Source: BA4 sp044376575 (GTDB lineage: Bacteria > Bacteroidota > Bacteroidia > CAIKAF01). From it: a stretch of 64,000 nt of DNA. Position numbers and translations under genes: made by a program. The stretch lies in NCBI GenBank assembly GCA_044376575.1, contig JBILKR010000001.1, positions 1 through 64,000 on the forward strand, written 5' to 3'. The notes under the pieces were generated by a model, which saw only the letters and a list, made by a program, of their open reading frames with translations, made no database searches and was not told the DNA's origin. Of the stretch, positions 28,039-36,539 are shown one piece after another; the stretch's first letter is position 1; every line of letters starts with the position of its first letter.

Positions 28039-29454
28039 ATGCGCTACTTATTATTATTGATCTTTAGCTGTCCTTTCACGTTGTTTTCACAGACGCAAAT
28101 CAGCGATTCATTGATGTTGCGAAAAATATTTGACGAAGCACTAACGCGTGGAAAATGCTATGAAAACTTAAAGCAACTCTGTGAAGAAGCGCCGGCAAGA
28201 CTAAGCGGATCAGCAAATGCTGAGCGCGCTGTTCAAGTTACTTTTGAGCAATTAAAAAAAATGGGGGCAGACACGGTATGGCTTCAACCAACGATGGTTC
28301 CACACTGGGTAAGAGGCAACAAAGAAACGGGGATTATTTACGCCGGCAAAAAAAAATATCCACTTGCCATCACCGCGCTCGGAGGTTCAGCCGGAACACC
28401 TTCAGGAGGAATTACTGCAGAAGTACTCGAAGTTCAATCTTTACAGGAATTATCTTCCATTGAGCCTGAAAAAATAAAAGGAAAAATTATTTTTTATAAC
28501 CGAGCGATGGATCCGCGTAAAATTGACACGTTTGAATCGTATGGTGGCTGTGCCGATCAACGCGTGAGAGGCGCTGACGAAGCCGTGAAGTATGGAGCCG
28601 TTGCAGTCGTTGTGCGATCACTGACACATGCCCTTGACGAAAATCCACATACTGGAGTGATGATATATTCAGGCGATCAGAAAATTCCGGGTGTTGCCAT
28701 CAGTACAAAAGACGCCAATATGCTCAGCGCATTATTAAAAAAAGAAACCGTGAAAATGTATCTTGAGTTAAACTGCCAATCACTACCGGACAAACTATCT
28801 TATAATGTGATTGGTGAAATACGCGGCACTGAATTTCCTGAAGAAATATTATTGGTAGGCGGACACCTGGACAGCTGGGATAACGGACAGGGAGCACACG
28901 ATGATGGAGCCGGGTGTGTTCACAGCATGGAAGTACTTCATTTATTCAAACAATTAAATTACAACCCAAAAAGAACCATTCGTTGTGTATTATTCATGAA
29001 TGAAGAAAATGGCAGTCGGGGCGCTACGGATTATGCTGCGTGGTCAAAACAAACACAACAAAAACATTTGGTTGCATTGGAATCCGATCGGGGCGGATTT
29101 GCACCTAGGGGGTTTACTGTTGAGGGTGATGATGGAAAAAAAGAAGCCTGCATGGATGCATTGCGAGAATGGCGAGCTTTATTCAAACCCTATTTTGTGC
29201 ATGTTTTTGAATACGGCGGAAGCGGTGTAGATGTTTCCAAACTCAAAGGACAAGGCGTGGCGCTGATGGGATTTATTCCTGATTCACAACGGTATTTCGA
29301 TGTTCATCATGCCAAAACAGATCATATACAGTCTGTAAATAAACGCGAACTGGAACTCGGCGCTGCAACCATTACATCGTTGATTTATCTGTTTGATAAA
29401 TACGGATTACATCATACAGAAAAAAGCGGTTCGTGGCCGGAGAGGGCAAATTAA
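28039..29454 (+). CDS. Secreted M28 family zinc peptidase (carboxypeptidase Q-like)
   Basis: 471 residues. Signal peptide to about FTLFSQ. A protease-associated domain (about 110-235, KGKIIFYNRAMD and VAVVVRS) precedes the M28 catalytic core. Its zinc and catalytic residues lie in GGHLDSWDNGQGAHDDGAG, FMNEENGSRGA, ALESDRGG and the late DVHHAKTDH. The fold and order match the plasma glutamate carboxypeptidase/CPQ type of aminopeptidase. It probably trims peptides in the periplasm; no T9SS sorting domain is present. The stop touches the convergent typA stop with no gap. Confidence 0.95.
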   Translation: MRYLLLLIFSCPFTLFSQTQISDSLMLRKIFDEALTRGKCYENLKQLCEEAPARLSGSANAERAVQVTFEQLKKMGADTVWLQPTMVPHWVRGNKETGIIYAGKKKYPLAITALGGSAGTPSGGITAEVLEVQSLQELSSIEPEKIKGKIIFYNRAMDPRKIDTFESYGGCADQRVRGADEAVKYGAVAVVVRSLTHALDENPHTGVMIYSGDQKIPGVAISTKDANMLSALLKKETVKMYLELNCQSLPDKLSYNVIGEIRGTEFPEEILLVGGHLDSWDNGQGAHDDGAGCVHSMEVLHLFKQLNYNPKRTIRCVLFMNEENGSRGATDYAAWSKQTQQKHLVALESDRGGFAPRGFTVEGDDGKKEACMDALREWRALFKPYFVHVFEYGGSGVDVSKLKGQGVALMGFIPDSQRYFDVHHAKTDHIQSVNKRELELGAATITSLIYLFDKYGLHHTEKSGSWPERAN

Positions 29455-31281
29455 TTACATGCCCACATTCGTACCGGCAAGAGCTTTGTTTTTATTCCTT
29501 GCGCGGTCGCTTTCGGTCAATAAAATTTTTCGCATACGAATACTTTTAGGAGTAATCTCCAGGTATTCATCTTCCTGAATATATTCCATGGCTTCTTCAA
29601 GCGAAAACTTGATGGCAGGAGCAATACGCATCTTGTCATCCGTTCCGCTGGCACGCATGTTGGTTAACTTTTTAGTTTTTGTTAAGTTTATTACCAGATC
29701 AGAATCACGGCTGTGTTCTCCCACGATCATTCCTTCATATACTTCATCTCCCGGATCAACAAAGAAACTTCCTCTGTCTTGTAATTTATCAATGGCATAA
29801 GGAATTGCTGTTCCGTTATCCATCGAAATCATGGTTCCGTTAAAACGACGAATCGGTTCTCCCTTGATGGGTTCATACGATTTGAATCGGTGAGTAACTA
29901 CGGCCTCTCCTCCGGACACGTTCAGCAGCGCAGTACGCAAGCCCATTAAATTTTTTGAAGGAATATCAAATTCCAAATGAATCAAATCACCTTTGGGTTG
30001 CATAATTTGCATTTCGCCCTTACGCATCGTTACCTGCTCAATACACTTTCCGGAAAATGCTTCTGGAACATCAATGTTCAGTACCTCTACCGGTTCGCAT
30101 TTAACACCATCAATCTGTTTGATAATTACTCGGGGCTGTCCGATTTGTAATTCATATCCTTCACGGCGCATGGTTTCAATTAAAATTGACAAGTGAAGAA
30201 TTCCACGGCCAAACACCATAAATGAATCCTGCGATTGTGTTTCTTCAACGCGCAAAGCAAGGTTTTTTTCAATCTCTTTAAACAAGCGGTCTCTCAAGTG
30301 ACGAGAAGTAACAAACTGACCTTCTTTACCAAAGAATGGCGAATTGTTAATCGTAAACAACATGCTCATGGTCGGCTCATCAATGGTAATCGGAGGCATT
30401 CCTTCAGGATTTTCGTGATCTGCTACCACATCGCCAATTTCAAATCCATCCAAACCAACGATGGCGCAAATATCTCCGCAGCCCACCTGCTCTGCTTTCG
30501 CTTTACCCAGTCCTTCAAACGTATAGAGTTCCTTGATTCTTGATTTTACAATTTTACCATCACGCTTCATCAACGAAGCCGGCATATTTACACGTAAAGT
30601 TCCGCGCATTATTTTCCCAATGGCAATACGCCCGATAAAGGTTGAATAGTCTATCGAGGTGATTTGAAGCTGAGGCGTTCCTTCAACTACTGCAGGAGGA
30701 GGAATTACCTTAATGATGGTTTCCAGAAGAGGCTCAATATTTTCTGTACGCTCCTTCCAGTCGTAGCTCATCCAGTTTTGTTTTGCAGAACCATAAACGG
30801 TAGCAAAGTCGAGCTGATCTTCTGTCGCTCCAAGGTTAAACATCAAGTCAAATACATCCTCATGTACTTCGTCAGGGCGGCAATTTTCTTTATCCACCTT
30901 GTTGATTACCAATACCGGTTTTTTACCCAGTGCGATCGCCTTGCTTAACACATAACGGGTTTGGGGCATGGGGCCTTCAAAGGCATCCACCAGCAACAAC
31001 ACACCATCCGCCATGTTCAGCACGCGTTCTACTTCACCTCCGAAGTCGGCGTGACCGGGGGTGTCAATAATGTTAATTTTGGTTCCTTTATAATTTACAG
31101 ATACGTTTTTTGATACGATGGTGATGCCTCGTTCGCGCTCCAGGTCATTATTGTCAAGAATAAGTTCCCCTGACTCCTGGTTGTCACGAAAAAGCTGACA
31201 ATGGTGAAGAATTTTGTCCACCAGCGTGGTTTTTCCGTGGTCTACGTGAGCGATAATAGCAATGTTACGAATAGATGACAT
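29455..31281 (-). CDS. typA: Translational GTPase TypA/BipA
   Basis: 608 residues. Five-domain elongation-factor-like GTPase for 50S assembly and stress adaptation. G1 is AHVDHGKTTL, G2 RERGITI, G3 DTPGHADFGGEVERV, G4 NKVDKENC. The distinctive C-terminal domain includes PYAIDKLQDRGSFFVDPGDEVYEGMIVGEH. Normal length for the family. It has its own promoter on the minus strand, and its end abuts the M28 peptidase stop. Confidence 0.98.
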   Translation of the reverse strand: MSSIRNIAIIAHVDHGKTTLVDKILHHCQLFRDNQESGELILDNNDLERERGITIVSKNVSVNYKGTKINIIDTPGHADFGGEVERVLNMADGVLLLVDAFEGPMPQTRYVLSKAIALGKKPVLVINKVDKENCRPDEVHEDVFDLMFNLGATEDQLDFATVYGSAKQNWMSYDWKERTENIEPLLETIIKVIPPPAVVEGTPQLQITSIDYSTFIGRIAIGKIMRGTLRVNMPASLMKRDGKIVKSRIKELYTFEGLGKAKAEQVGCGDICAIVGLDGFEIGDVVADHENPEGMPPITIDEPTMSMLFTINNSPFFGKEGQFVTSRHLRDRLFKEIEKNLALRVEETQSQDSFMVFGRGILHLSILIETMRREGYELQIGQPRVIIKQIDGVKCEPVEVLNIDVPEAFSGKCIEQVTMRKGEMQIMQPKGDLIHLEFDIPSKNLMGLRTALLNVSGGEAVVTHRFKSYEPIKGEPIRRFNGTMISMDNGTAIPYAIDKLQDRGSFFVDPGDEVYEGMIVGEHSRDSDLVINLTKTKKLTNMRASGTDDKMRIAPAIKFSLEEAMEYIQEDEYLEITPKSIRMRKILLTESDRARNKNKALAGTNVGM

Positions 31282-31307
31282 AAATAATAATTCAGTTAAA
31301 ATGGGTG

Positions 31308-31315
31308 CAAAGATA
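31308..31315 (-). promoter_or_regulatory. -7 promoter element for typA
   Basis: On the minus strand this reads TATCTTTG, an exact TAnnTTTG. It lies 26 bases before the ATG at 31281. No clear -33 TTTG is visible. Confidence 0.5.
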
Positions 31316-31330
31316 CGGATAATAAACGAG

Positions 31331-31362
31331 GAGAGGAAGTGTGGTGAACCACACTTCCTCTC
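31331..31362 (-). terminator. Terminator hairpin after the tail-fibre-like secreted gene
   Basis: GAGAGGAAGTGTGGT (31331-31345) and ACCACACTTCCTCTC (31348-31362) form a perfect 15-bp stem with a two-base spacer (an effective four-base loop). It lies 34 bases past the stop at 31397. The U-tract is weak on the minus strand, while on the plus strand the stem is followed by AGTTGTTTTT, so it could act on both. Confidence 0.8.
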
Positions 31363-31396
31363 AGTTGTTTTTAAAACTATTATTTACGGGGGACTA

Positions 31397-32806
31397 TTAC
31401 CAGCAATTTTGCCAGGTTGTGCCGTCAAACACACGTAATTTATTGGTTACATCATCAAAATACATAAACCCCTTCGTCGGACCTGCTGGAGGAGTCGCGC
31501 TGGGAACGATCTGAATGAATTTATCCATAATTATATCAACATTTGAACTGGGATGTCCTGATACAATAAGCTTTGCCTTCGGGGTGTTAGCCCCTCCTCC
31601 TACTACCATAAAGATACTTCTTGCTAAAGATGGGCTCGCTTGAAGAATTAAATTTCCTGTATTGTTAAATGGTGGGGTAACCGCAGAGTTGTTAGAACTG
31701 TAGATCATGCTAGTACCAGATGTTGGGTATGCAGTTAGACCAATTTGTGACTCAATAATCAATGCTCCGTTTGTTCTTATGTCTGAAGCCACATGTAACA
31801 TCGATGAAGGCGCCGTAGTGCCAATGCCTATATTTCCAAGATGATTGATTGTCATTCTTACTTGATTATTTGTTCTATAGCGAATTGACCCTGTCGGAAT
31901 TTGATTTGTAATGGTAAAATTTGAATCTGTAGCACCTCCATATCCCAACCATCCTGCCCTCGTCGAGCTATTTAAATATGCAGGGGTAAATAATTCTACA
32001 TAACAACCGTCAACAAAAGATTGAAGTCTGATTGGATTTGCTTCGCTTACAATATGCAGCCGTCTTTCAGGAGCTGGCGTGCCAATACCTAAATTTCCAT
32101 TTTGAAGAAGAGAAATCTCCGGTGATGCACCTATCGTTCCAGTATTATCAATTTTAAAGGCATTGTCAGTTGCATCCATACCAAAAGACCATTCTGCAAC
32201 GCTTGGAAAACGAAACTTCATCCATGCATCGTAATCAGGTGCGTTGTCTGAAAGACCCGTATTTTCAATCATTATTCGAGTTGCGATTGTGTCTGTTAGC
32301 GTTAAAAATCCACCGATACCATCCGTTAACGTTGTACCATCTGCAAGTTCAATTGTTGTTTCTCCAAAACCGTTTACTGTTAGTGTTTCAACATTGTTAA
32401 CGTTACCTGCTGATTGGGCATGCAGCGCATAAGGAACGCTCAACAACTGGCTTGTAGCGGTGATGGAATAGTTAGTGCCTCCTGTTGGATCTGTTTCTGT
32501 TTTGATAAAATATGGTCCGTTTCCCCAATCAATGGAAGAGAAATTTCCGCTGGTAACATTTCCCGCCCCAATTTCAAGGGAGGCCAACCCATTAACATTA
32601 GTGTTCGTTGTATGGGTTTCTGTATAAACCGAATTCCCCGAAACGGAACCCTGAAGAATACTAATTTGTATGCCTACCGCAGAAGAAGAAACAAGATTAG
32701 ACGAGGCGTCTCTAATCACAGCCTGATAACTCATTTTTTCGGGTGATTGGGCAAATCCAAGAATTGAAAGAGCCATTAATCCAACAACAACTATTTTCTT
32801 TTTCAT
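31397..32806 (-). CDS. Secreted tail-fibre-like repeat protein
   Basis: 469 residues, signal peptide to about LGFAQ. The opening PEKMSYQAVIRDASSNLVSS and the LLSVPYALHAQSAG segment mark a common Bacteroidota extracellular N-terminal domain. The later part has repeats of the type GIGTxAPxxxLHV (NLGIGTPAPERRLHIV and NIGIGTTAPSSMLHV), as in phage tail-fibre and chaperoned fibre proteins. It ends KLRVFDGTTWQNCW, with no T9SS sorting domain. Probably a surface fibre or adhesin; ligand unknown. It is 18 bases downstream of a small sorting-domain protein and likely co-transcribed with it. Confidence 0.8.
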   Translation of the reverse strand: MKKKIVVVGLMALSILGFAQSPEKMSYQAVIRDASSNLVSSSAVGIQISILQGSVSGNSVYTETHTTNTNVNGLASLEIGAGNVTSGNFSSIDWGNGPYFIKTETDPTGGTNYSITATSQLLSVPYALHAQSAGNVNNVETLTVNGFGETTIELADGTTLTDGIGGFLTLTDTIATRIMIENTGLSDNAPDYDAWMKFRFPSVAEWSFGMDATDNAFKIDNTGTIGASPEISLLQNGNLGIGTPAPERRLHIVSEANPIRLQSFVDGCYVELFTPAYLNSSTRAGWLGYGGATDSNFTITNQIPTGSIRYRTNNQVRMTINHLGNIGIGTTAPSSMLHVASDIRTNGALIIESQIGLTAYPTSGTSMIYSSNNSAVTPPFNNTGNLILQASPSLARSIFMVVGGGANTPKAKLIVSGHPSSNVDIIMDKFIQIVPSATPPAGPTKGFMYFDDVTNKLRVFDGTTWQNCW

Positions 32807-32824
32807 AACTCTACTTATTAAATT

Positions 32825-33301
32825 TTAGTTTTTACTTATTTTATATGATTTTATAATTTTATTTTTTTCATCTGTAACCCTTAGCACATAAGCTGCAGAG
32901 GGAAATGCCAACAGATTGATTTCATTCATTGACGACAACGCCGTCTTTTCCTCAATAAGCCCTCCATCTATCGTATAAAGTTGATATTGAATACGTGTAT
33001 TTTGGAACTCTTTTATTTCAAGATATACTATGTCTTGGGTTGGATTGGGATAAACCGAAAGCTGAATGGCAGAGTTTTCATCCTGTAACCCACTGGGTTC
33101 AATCTTATATGGCTGCTGCACACCCTGCGCAACAGATCCTCCTGATCCCTGGTGGTAGGTATATACAACCTGTCCAACACTAAACGCCACAGACCCGGTT
33201 GCTGATTGCGCACCTCCTCCAGATGTATTGACAGATTCCTGTGCTGTTAAAAGTGTTGAACATAAAAGAAATAAAAGAGAACAAATGATTTTCATATTCA
33301 T
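32825..33301 (-). CDS. Small secreted protein with T9SS sorting domain
   Basis: 158 residues from ATG 33301 (ATG 33295 is also possible; the in-frame TTG at 33337 is unlikely). After the signal peptide (to LLTAQ) comes a short Gly/Ser-rich beta region, GGGAQSATGSVAFSVGQVVYTY and VAQGVQQPYKIEP, a pattern found in many small paralogous Bacteroidota proteins. A type A sorting domain (VYPNPTQDIVYLEIKEF to KSYKISKN) fills the rest. Such proteins are usually encoded directly before a fibre-like secreted protein, as here. The molecular role is unknown. Confidence 0.85.
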   Translation of the reverse strand: MNMKIICSLLFLLCSTLLTAQESVNTSGGGAQSATGSVAFSVGQVVYTYHQGSGGSVAQGVQQPYKIEPSGLQDENSAIQLSVYPNPTQDIVYLEIKEFQNTRIQYQLYTIDGGLIEEKTALSSMNEINLLAFPSAAYVLRVTDEKNKIIKSYKISKN

Positions 33302-33407
33302 TGTATTTGAAGCGGTAAAATTAGTAATTAAATTCAATTAAATAGAGAGTGTATTCGTGTTGACACAGCTCTTGATTTTTCCGAAAATAGAAGTATCATG
33401 AAAGAAT

Positions 33408-33441
33408 AAAACAATGTTTCATAATGATGGAACATTGTTTT
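33408..33441 (-). terminator. Bidirectional terminator hairpin
   Basis: AAAACAATGTTTC (33408-33420) and GGAACATTGTTTT (33429-33441) pair over 13 positions with one G-U pair, loop 8 bases. A-rich and T-rich flanks exist on both sides. It lies just past the stop of the 33460-34872 gene on the minus strand. Confidence 0.75.
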
Positions 33442-33459
33442 ACTTTTAATAGATTGCAT

Positions 33460-34872
33460 TTAGTTGTTACAGAGATAAACCTTCTTCGCCTCGCCTACAT
33501 TGCTTCGCACAACATAAACCCCATCAGGCAGAGTGAGCGAAAGCCTGTTCTTCCCTGCTGGAATTTTTCGTGTATAAAGTTCTTGTCCTGTTATGTTGTA
33601 TATTTTAATTTCTAATTCTTGTTTTGCGTCAATAAACAATTCATGATTAAAACTCCAGACGGTCCAATTTTGACCATTGATAAATTCATCATCAACACTT
33701 GTATTTTCGTTCAATATAATTTTTGTAACAAGCGCCGTGATCGTTTCACAAGAATCATCATATATAGCGAAATTCACTAATCCTCGAGTTATATCATCAT
33801 ATCCATCATAAATACCCACCTCAATAACGGATGAGTCTGGGGAACAAAAACAATTGGCATTCACCTGAAAGTTTTTATCAGTAAGATTTTCTAAATTATA
33901 AACCAAATTGCTACATATTTCATTGTTTGTGATTTGTGTAGTTGATGGATTATATGCGTTGACCTGAACTCCAATTACATTATTTACAATAATATTATCA
34001 TTCAATATTGAACTTTCGCCTATTTTAACGGCCACATTATTGTTATAAAATTCAGAAAACGAAATGGTGGAAAAACCATTATCATCAATAGCCACCTGAT
34101 TACTGTCAAAAACACAATTTATAACTTGAACCTGGGCTGTTTGAGCAAGTGCTGTTTCATTATGCAGAAATGTAGAGTTTTGAATGATTCCCGGACTACC
34201 AACAATATTGTTCGTATTTCCAATAAATACACTGTTATTAACATTTATATAATTCGACCATGTAAACGAACAGAGGTTTTGTTTAAACAAGCAGTCGCTG
34301 GCAGTAGTCGAGCCGTAGAGTAATTGAGCGGCCTGTCCAATTCCATTTTTTTCAAAAACACAATTTAAATACACAAGATCCGCATTCAATTGCAATGCGT
34401 AGTTGTTATTTTTAAAACGGCTGTTTGTAAATGAATAAGTAACACCCGGCTGCGAAATATCGTTGTAGATTCCATAAAAAGAGTTCTGCAATTCGATGCG
34501 ATCAAGAATAACGCTTCCGCCTTGACTTCCTTTAATATTAATGCCTAACCAATTATAAAAACCATCTGTAGTATCTGAACTGGTAAAACAAATGCGATTC
34601 GTGTCTGTTCCTTGTGCAATAAGCGTTCCGCGAATCTCTAAATACAGAAAATTTCCAATATTAAATGAGCTGTCGGCATTAAAAATTACTTTACATCCCG
34701 GTTCAATGGTCAATGTTTTTCCCGGAAAAACAACAATAGACCCTGTTACGATGTATGGACTACCGGACACCGGCCATGTTGTGTTTTGATATATACCGCC
34801 GGATACTTGAGTTTGTCCAAATATTGATGCCTGGATAAGAATGAGTAATAAAATGGTTAATCCTGTTTTCAT
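33460..34872 (-). CDS. Secreted right-handed beta-helix protein with T9SS-like C-terminus
   Basis: 470 residues, signal peptide to about SIFGQ. WPVSGSPYIVTGSIVVFPGKTLTIEPGCKVIF begins a region of about 330 residues of short repeats with Asn ladders (NSRFKNNNYALQLN, NCVFEKNG, NCVFDSNQVAI). These are typical of a parallel beta-helix of the pectate-lyase or right-handed repeat type. No catalytic residues of a known lyase are evident. The C-terminus ends ELEIKIYNITGQELYTRKI...GVYVVRSNVG, a T9SS sorting domain lacking the YPNP start. Probably an exposed carbohydrate-binding or structural protein. It is transcribed alone. Confidence 0.85.
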   Translation of the reverse strand: MKTGLTILLLILIQASIFGQTQVSGGIYQNTTWPVSGSPYIVTGSIVVFPGKTLTIEPGCKVIFNADSSFNIGNFLYLEIRGTLIAQGTDTNRICFTSSDTTDGFYNWLGINIKGSQGGSVILDRIELQNSFYGIYNDISQPGVTYSFTNSRFKNNNYALQLNADLVYLNCVFEKNGIGQAAQLLYGSTTASDCLFKQNLCSFTWSNYINVNNSVFIGNTNNIVGSPGIIQNSTFLHNETALAQTAQVQVINCVFDSNQVAIDDNGFSTISFSEFYNNNVAVKIGESSILNDNIIVNNVIGVQVNAYNPSTTQITNNEICSNLVYNLENLTDKNFQVNANCFCSPDSSVIEVGIYDGYDDITRGLVNFAIYDDSCETITALVTKIILNENTSVDDEFINGQNWTVWSFNHELFIDAKQELEIKIYNITGQELYTRKIPAGKNRLSLTLPDGVYVVRSNVGEAKKVYLCNN

Positions 34873-34984
34873 TTTTTAATAATAAAAGAAACATAACAAC
34901 AACTTTCTATTGATGTTCATTTCGTAAATCATTTCATTATTTACGGGCTTATCAACTATTCATTAATATTATTTTTAAAAACAA

Positions 34985-35009
34985 AACAGCCCCGAATTAT
35001 GGGGCTGTT
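34985..35009 (-). terminator. Rho-independent terminator after the 448-residue cargo gene
   Basis: AACAGCCCC (34985-34993) and GGGGCTGTT (35001-35009) form a 9-bp stem with a 7-base loop. On the minus strand the stem is followed by TTGTTTTTAAAA. It terminates the unit running from 38948 to 35159. The untranslated stretch between the gene end and this hairpin is about 150 bases. Confidence 0.88.
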
Positions 35010-35158
35010 CTTGTCAGCATTTTCAGTGCTGAATACGCAACTGTTCTTATACATCCAAATAAATACTCTCTGCGGGGGAGCACGAGAAGGTAGTTGCTGA
35101 AGTAACTTCATCATCGACAACCACCCTTGCTGGCCGTTCAATTCATCCTCTTTCGCTT

Positions 35159-36505
35159 TCATAACACGACCATTTTAAGGGTTATACATTCCTTTTCGGC
35201 AAAGCCCCGCACATAATAAATACCAGGGGGCAGACCTTGATGTAACAGGATTCGTCCATCTGTGTCGGCATGCCATGCACCCAACTGCGTTCCTGCTGCG
35301 TTCCAAATCGTCCAGTTAGAATTGGGCGGAGCCCCGGTTAGCCAAGCCATATCAATCGATGGATTGGGGAATAAAGTAATTTGTGCTGTATTACATTCTT
35401 GTACCTGTTGTGTCGCCAATACTTGTCTTTCACTATTAAAATCAATTTGTATCAAACGAAGAAAAAGAGGTTTTTCATCGGCTAAAATTGGTAACGATGC
35501 GGTGTAGGTTATTGGGCTGTTTGAATTTCCGTTCCCAGGAGTTTCGTATACTTTTTCCCAGTTTATTCCATCTAACGAACATTCCACTTCAAACCTTTCG
35601 TTATTAATCTCTGTTGCTGTTATCCACTTTACCTGCGGGCGCTGCTGATCACATGATATTGAAAAATGTAACAGAGAAACAGGAAGCGGATCGTCCGGTT
35701 GATTAACAAAAAAAGGAGAAAACACACCTGTATATCCAACCACTGATAGCGAGTGAGGATTCCCGTTAAGTTGAGAATAAAAAGATGACGGCACCGAGGG
35801 CTGCCAAATGTTACCATCATGGTGATGCATCTTAGGAATGGCAAGCGGCATCGACTCTTCGGTGTTTTTCCAATAAAAAACAAAGTCAACCCCGTTTCCC
35901 GAATTCGGTTGTGATTTCCCTATGTTCCAGGTGCGCTGAACATGTGGTGTAGCAATAACTGGTCCGCTATATACCTGTTCATAGACGGCATCAAACACCT
36001 GTACTGAAAAATCATCTGCGCTTCCGGTTTGATTGGAAATAGATACTGGGTTGTAAGTACTTTTTCCTGTGGGAAATAAAAAAGTTTGCAATGAAAAAAT
36101 AAAAGTCTTTAATTTCCCATTTCCATTGGTTTGTACATAATCAACATCTCCGGGCGATAAAAATGGTCGCTGCACTGTAAAATCATAGGGGCCCAAAATT
36201 ATTTTTTTTTGCGCCTGATTAAAGTCTACAGAAACTAATGAGCGAGACTGATCAAGAACAGGAAAGTTGCTGTTGTTATTTTGCTCTATTGCAATAGAAT
36301 CAACGGGAAAAGGAACCCCTATCGGAAACCAGTTCTGCGGATTATTCCAGTCGGTATTTATACGACCGGTCCATAATTTACGATGGCTCATCACATGGGC
36401 GGAGGTTCCGTTCTTTGCATCGCCCTTCCCGGCGCCCCCGGCAAATTGTGCCCAAAGTGCAGAGCCAACACAAACATAACATATAATAAAAAATAAGCTT
36501 GACAT
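35159..36505 (-). CDS. Secreted protein with T9SS sorting domain
   Basis: 448 residues, ATG 36505. The signal peptide ends near SALWAQ. The mature part starts with a basic/Gly stretch, then a beta-sandwich region with KLWTGRINTDWNNPQNWFPIG and PFPVDSIAIEQN. This resembles the G8/parallel domain found in Bacteroidota exported proteins, and later text includes VKWITATEINNERFEVE. The C-terminal domain LFPNPSIDMAWLTG...GIYYVRGFAEKE...KMVVL is a type A sorting domain. It follows the SUMF1-like gene by 34 bases and shares its transcript. Enzymatic activity is not evident. Confidence 0.85.
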   Translation of the reverse strand: MSSLFFIICYVCVGSALWAQFAGGAGKGDAKNGTSAHVMSHRKLWTGRINTDWNNPQNWFPIGVPFPVDSIAIEQNNNSNFPVLDQSRSLVSVDFNQAQKKIILGPYDFTVQRPFLSPGDVDYVQTNGNGKLKTFIFSLQTFLFPTGKSTYNPVSISNQTGSADDFSVQVFDAVYEQVYSGPVIATPHVQRTWNIGKSQPNSGNGVDFVFYWKNTEESMPLAIPKMHHHDGNIWQPSVPSSFYSQLNGNPHSLSVVGYTGVFSPFFVNQPDDPLPVSLLHFSISCDQQRPQVKWITATEINNERFEVECSLDGINWEKVYETPGNGNSNSPITYTASLPILADEKPLFLRLIQIDFNSERQVLATQQVQECNTAQITLFPNPSIDMAWLTGAPPNSNWTIWNAAGTQLGAWHADTDGRILLHQGLPPGIYYVRGFAEKECITLKMVVL

Positions 36506-36539
36506 AAAGATTGGTTTTAAGGTTTGTATTTATATTGTT

